Below, one piece after another: positions 60,583-64,000 of a stretch of DNA of 64,000 bases. Positions within the stretch are counted from its first letter, which is position 1, and every line of letters begins with the position of its first letter. Location of the stretch: contig CP084573.1 in assembly GCA_020410785.1 (NCBI GenBank), forward strand, positions 1,054,001 to 1,118,000. Reading direction: 5' to 3'. The translations under genes and the position numbers were made by a program. Source of the stretch: Rickettsia endosymbiont of Culicoides impunctatus. Its GTDB lineage: Bacteria; Pseudomonadota; Alphaproteobacteria; Rickettsiales; Rickettsiaceae. Below the pieces are notes generated by a model. That model was not told the DNA's origin. It did no database searches and was given only the letters and a program-made list of their open reading frames with translations.

Positions 60583-61824
60583 TCAAATCTGCGTTTCAGG
60601 CAAAATAGTCATGCTAAGAGGATCAAAATAATTTTCTAGCATTGCCACAAGGCATCTGCCAATATGATATGCAAGATTAACAGGCACAGCATTACCAATC
60701 TGCTTGTATTGCGATGGATATTGAACCAACAAATTTCCAAGAATCTGGAAAACTCTGTATTCTAGCGTATTCGCGTATTGTTAAAGGACGCGTCTGCGAC
60801 GGATGGCATCGTTCTGTTTGTTTTTGTGCAGGGTTACAAGTCAAAGTTAGGGACGGCTCATTCCAAGAAAGTCTTCTTGCCATTCCAGTCTTACCACCAC
60901 TTAGATGATAGCTAGCACCCATATAATCTCTTTGTAGAACATCAGGCAAATTTCGCCAGTATCCACCTTCTGGTATTAATTCCATTATTTTCTTTTTCTG
61001 AGCAGTATAAGTTTGACCATCAGATATTGGAACATCCTTTAGCACTTCAGCTATACTAATAGTATAATCTTGTTCTTTAGGAAATATAATAGAACATGAT
61101 AAGTCGTTCCTTACTCCTATAATTACTAATCGTTCTCTTTTTTGAGCTACATCTAAATATTGTGCTCTTAGAACTTTATAAGCGATACGATACCCTAATT
61201 GACTTAGAATATGAATCATAGTTGATAATGTTCTACCTTCGTCATGCTTTTCCAGTCCTTTAGCATTTTCAGCTAGTATAATTTTAGGTTTTATTTGTTC
61301 TATTGCTCTTGCATATTCAAAGAACAGAGAACCGCGTATATCTTCAAAACCAAGCCTTTTACCGGCATAACTAAAAGCTTGACAGGGAAATCCACCAGCT
61401 AAAATATCTACATAAATATTCTTGTAACATATTTTACTTACATCATCATTAATAACATGCCAGCTTGGCATATTAGTTTTTAATGTATCAGCTGCATTTT
61501 TATCTATTTCTACAAAAAGAGAACCTTTAAGACCGGAATTATGCAATCCTAAAGCTAAACCACCGGCACCAGCAAATAGTTCTAAAACTTGAAAATTGGT
61601 TTTTCTTTCTGATTGTAATATTTTGAATCCTATATTATTATTCCCGGATAATTTTGATTTTAGTCTCTGTAATTCTTCAGATTGAAAAAAACGATGTTTA
61701 TTTTTATTTCAAGCCCTTTTTTTTCCCACTTTCTGATAGTATCCAACGATACTCCTAACAAAGCACTAGCCCCTGCAATAGTAATTAGAGAATTAGTATT
61801 ATGGAGTTGATGTTCATTAGACAT
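60583..61824 (-). pseudogene. DNA cytosine-5 methyltransferase with N-terminal helix-turn-helix, decayed
   Basis: The first frame (ATG 61824, MSNEHQLHNTNSLITIAGAS) has a MerR-like helix-turn-helix ALLGVSLDTIRKWEKKG and slips near 61705. The second carries the catalytic domain: FQVLELFAGAGGLALGL (motif I), GGFPCQAFSYAGKRLGF (motif IV, Cys nucleophile), ILAENAKGLEKHDEG (motif VI) and QKRERLVIIGV (motif VIII). It stops at 60692 through a slip near 60720; the third frame restores YPSQYKQIGNAVPVNL (motif X) and ends at 60583. With both slips repaired it would be about 410 residues. No restriction partner is nearby. Confidence 0.85.
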
Positions 61825-61892
61825 ATAGTAACCCTTTCATATGTATAGGTTACTATATTATATAAATCATGGTTAATGTCAATCAGTAACCT

Positions 61893-62024
61893 CAATATAC
61901 TCAAATGCTTTAAAGAATTGGCTCCGCAAAACGGCTGGACATTTGCATGAGAGAGACAACATTTACTATGCTGTGTTCGCCTCCCTTGTTTATCGTTTTC
62001 ATTCTTCAGAGCATTCGAGTATAA
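61893..62024. repeat. 132-bp palindrome, family C
   Basis: ATATACTCAAATGCTTTAAAG with GAATTGGCTCCGCAAAACGG and the inverted arm CATTCTTCAGAGCATTCGAG ending TATAA. It lies between the methyltransferase pseudogene and dut. Confidence 0.78.
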
Positions 62025-62039
62025 AAGAGCTTATTCAAA

Positions 62040-62082
62040 ATATATAGTTTATCGGTCGCGACCGCGACCATAAATTATATAA
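62040..62082. other. GC-rich hairpin next to dut
   Basis: TATATAGTTTAT, GGTCGC, loop GACC, GCGACC, ATAAATTATATA form a near-perfect stem of about 18 pairs. The GC-rich centre in AT-rich DNA is unusual. It is followed by no T-run on either strand, so it is not a clear terminator. Confidence 0.5.
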
Positions 62083-62126
62083 TCATAAACAATATCAAGC
62101 ATTTTGTTCACAGAGCCTAGTATAAC

Positions 62127-62567
62127 TTAAAATTTTCCAGTCGAACCAAATCCACCAGAACCTCTAGATGTTTCATCTAACAAATCCACCTCATCCCATA
62201 ATATCTGTTCATATCTAGCAATAACCATCTGAGCAATTTTCATGCCACGTTCAATTATAAAATCCTCCTTAGCATGATTAATTAAAATTACTTTTATCTC
62301 ACCACGATAGTCGGCATCAATTGTACCAGGTGAATTTAGTACAGTAATGCCATGTTTTAGTGCTAAACCTGACCTTGGTCTGATTTGAGCTTCTAAATGA
62401 GTAGGTAAAGCTATGCAAATTCCTGTGGGTACTAACTTTACTTCTTGTGATTTTATAGTTATTGGCTCAATATTTGCTGCTATTAGATCCATACCGCTAC
62501 TTTGCTGGGTAGCATAACCAGGCAAAATGTCTACAGAATGTTCTAATCTTTTAACTTTAATGTTCAT
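62127..62567 (-). CDS. dut: dUTP diphosphatase
   Basis: Hydrolyses dUTP to dUMP and pyrophosphate, keeping uracil out of DNA. 146 residues; all five trimeric dUTPase motifs are present: [50 protein letters not shown] and [12 protein letters not shown]. Its stop is near a family D end (TTTTGTTCACAGAGCCTAG, 62102-62120). Confidence 0.97.
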   Translation of the reverse strand: MNIKVKRLEHSVDILPGYATQQSSGMDLIAANIEPITIKSQEVKLVPTGICIALPTHLEAQIRPRSGLALKHGITVLNSPGTIDADYRGEIKVILINHAKEDFIIERGMKIAQMVIARYEQILWDEVDLLDETSRGSGGFGSTGKF

Positions 62568-62719
62568 AAAGATAATATTTTTTATTTTTTTTAAATCTTA
62601 GATAAAAGATAATTACTGTTAACAAAGGTGTAATTTGATAGCAGCAAAGGGAACTTTGTACGTTCTAAAAATCTGTCACCCCTTATTAATCACATAAAAG
62701 AGGTTTATTGAAAGATAAT

Positions 62720-62755
62720 AGAAAAGGGTCAACAAAAAGATGCTGACCCTTTTCT
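62720..62755 (-). terminator. intrinsic terminator after pal
   Basis: AGAAAAGGGTCA and TGACCCTTTTCT form a 12-bp perfect stem round a 12-base loop, 66 bases past the pal stop on the minus strand. The T-run is poor (ATTATCTTTC). A partial family C repeat (TTCCAATTCTTTAAATCATT) lies at 62797-62816. Confidence 0.65.
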
Positions 62756-62820
62756 ATATTTTTCTGTTCTAAAGAACTGGTTCTTGTTTAGTTCCAATTC
62801 TTTAAATCATTTAACATACC

Positions 62821-63285
62821 TTATTTTACAGAAGTTACAGCTCTACGGTTCTGTGCCCAAGCTGCTTCGTTATCACCATCAACAGCTGGTCTCTCTTTAC
62901 CGTAAGAGATAGTATCAAGCCTGCTTTTCTCAACTCCTAGAGTAGTTAAGTATTTTCGAACAGCCTCTGCTCTTCTCTCACCAAGCGCCAAGTTATATTC
63001 TCTTGTGCCTCTCTCATCACAATGCCCTTCAATAATGGCTGTTACTTTAGGATGACTTTTTAACCAAACAGCTTGTTTATTTAGCTGCTCTTTTGTTTGA
63101 GGTGAAATATCTGATTTATTAAGAGCAAAAAATACCCTGTCACCAGCACGTCTTTCAAAATCAGAAGCTAGAGAACTTTCCTCAACTTCATTAGTTATAC
63201 CCGTATCTATCGGTTTTTTCTTTGCACCACACCCAGAAAGCATAAATAGTGCCAAAAAAGCTATTGTGGTTTTTTTTAGTATCAT
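62821..63285 (-). CDS. pal: peptidoglycan-associated outer-membrane lipoprotein
   Basis: 154 residues: lipoprotein signal MILKKTTIAFLALFMLSGC (lipobox LSGC) and an OmpA-like peptidoglycan-binding domain (VFFALNKSDISPQTKEQLNK, IIEGHCDERGTREYNLALGE, DTISYGKERPAVDG). It is part of the Tol-Pal cell envelope system; the tol genes are not in this window. Confidence 0.95.
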   Translation of the reverse strand: MILKKTTIAFLALFMLSGCGAKKKPIDTGITNEVEESSLASDFERRAGDRVFFALNKSDISPQTKEQLNKQAVWLKSHPKVTAIIEGHCDERGTREYNLALGERRAEAVRKYLTTLGVEKSRLDTISYGKERPAVDGDNEAAWAQNRRAVTSVK

Positions 63286-63464
63286 AACAAACTCCTTAAA
63301 TTATTAAATAAGCTACTGATTTACATTTGCCTAACAAAAAATTGTCAAACACCCATTGCCTGCATTATATACTATCATATCACTACTTAAAAGCATAAAA
63401 TTATTCTAATATTACATTTTAAACTCTTTAGTATCTGTGTCAGAAATACCATATATCTAATCCG

Positions 63465-64000
63465 TTAAAGTTCTGATAACACCCCCTTTATCATGTCTGG
63501 TAACTTTCCTAGTTTACTTACATCTGCACCACCTGCCTGAGCTATATTCGCTTGACCACCACCGCCACTACCGCCAAGGAATATAGATATTTCTTTAGCC
63601 AAATTACCAGCATGAACCTTATCACTGATTTTTTTACTAACAGCAACTATAATCGATAATTTGCAAGCATTATGCCCTGTGCTACCACTAACCTCTTTAG
63701 ATTTTTCCGGCATAGCTATATATATAACTACAAGATTATCAGACTTATCAACTATTCGTTCAGCAGATAAGCGTAATATTTTACTATCTATATTATGTAC
63801 TAGCTTGTAGACAAACTTTATACTCTTCTGCTCCTGCGAATTGGCTCCGCAAAACTGCGGGGTATTCGCGTGCTCACGTAGGTTTACTACGCTCCGCTCG
63901 CTCACCCCTTGTTTTATGTTCCAATTCGCAGAATCATTCGAGTATACATTGACTGATTCTTTGGCAATCTGTTCAATATTCAAATCAAGCATCGAGACCT
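63465..64000 (-). CDS. alaS: alanyl-tRNA synthetase, C-terminal part (5' end outside window)
   Basis: The frame continues past the right edge. It contains the end of the enzyme: KIFVYKLVHNIDSKIL is interrupted upstream by a repeat, then follow the C-terminal domain (VIYIAMPEKSKEVSGSTGHN, VSKKISDKVHAGNLAKEISI) and the glycine-rich FLGGSGGGGQANIAQAGGAD typical of AlaS. A family C repeat (63819-63947) is translated in frame as NWNIKQGVSERSVVNLREHA and following residues. The catalytic domain is not visible here. Confidence 0.9.
   Translation of the reverse strand, partial: VSMLDLNIEQIAKESVNVYSNDSANWNIKQGVSERSVVNLREHANTPQFCGANSQEQKSIKFVYKLVHNIDSKILRLSAERIVDKSDNLVVIYIAMPEKSKEVSGSTGHNACKLSIIVAVSKKISDKVHAGNLAKEISIFLGGSGGGGQANIAQAGGADVSKLGKLPDMIKGVLSEL
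63819..63947. repeat. 129-bp palindrome, family C, inside alaS
   Basis: TATACTCTTCTGCTCCTGCG with AATTGGCTCCGCAAAACTGC, and the inverted arm GTTCCAATTCGCAGAATC ending ATTCGAGTATA. The reading frame of alaS is kept through 43 codons. Confidence 0.88.

Overview
The window is AT-rich chromosomal DNA (one 64-kb piece, both strands coding) from an obligate intracellular alphaproteobacterium of the order Rickettsiales, most likely the genus Rickettsia or a close relative such as a Torix-type endosymbiont. The reasons are two non-mitochondrial-type ATP/ADP translocases (Tlc), an Adr-like surface beta-barrel, the division/cell-wall block murC-murB-ddl-ftsQ-ftsA, the split isc/hsc iron-sulphur genes, a plasmid-type DnaA-like replication protein, and above all several families of palindromic repeats (about 75-175 bp) that sit both between genes and in frame inside genes, as Rickettsia palindromic elements do. 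Species cannot be named from the sequence alone.

Layout. 1-3.5 kb: a decayed minus-strand pair, a STAND/NB-ARC NTPase with TPRs and a membrane sensor (histidine-kinase-like), both frameshifted. 3.9-15.9 kb: pgsA, an AsmA-like protein carrying an in-frame repeat, an ABC exporter broken by one stop codon, a LysM/M23 lipoprotein, rpiB, an Adr-like outer membrane protein, malic enzyme and an AEC-type carrier. 16.3-18.3 kb: an intact IS110-type transposase with an upstream structured region that looks like a bridge RNA, next to an intact class D beta-lactamase. 18.3-28 kb: tlc, prfB (programmed frameshift), lepA, uvrD-like helicase, clpP, second tlc. 28.3-33.7 kb: ftsA-ftsQ-ddl-murB-murC. 34-39.5 kb: frameshifted holB, a histidine phosphatase, hscB-hscA-fdx and a membrane-anchored protein of unknown role. 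39.5-40 kb: remnants of an IS256 transposase and of wecB. 40-49.4 kb: yraN, gabD (nonsense mutation), iscA-iscU, then 3.7 kb of accessory DNA (two tandem Rpn-type nuclease genes and a probable double-DUF2000 gene) before iscS, a second desulfurase and iscR. 49.5-53.2 kb: an accessory segment with an unknown gene, a plasmid-type replication protein with a structured leader, tRNA-His and an IS21 istB remnant. 53.2-64 kb: an MFS drug transporter, an OmpR-type regulator, rpsF-rpsR-rplI, a 1081-residue GltD/PyrK-like oxidoreductase, a decayed cytosine methyltransferase, dut, pal and the 3' part of alaS.

The genes describe a host-dependent cell that imports ATP, keeps cell wall synthesis, translation and Fe-S assembly, and is still losing genes: at least seven loci carry frameshifts or stop codons. 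The most notable signal is the repeat load. At least five palindrome families are present. Four functional genes or enzyme genes (AsmA-like, Rpn copy 1, GltD-like, HscA) and alaS carry whole repeats translated in frame, and two other genes end at a stop codon that the repeat itself supplies.
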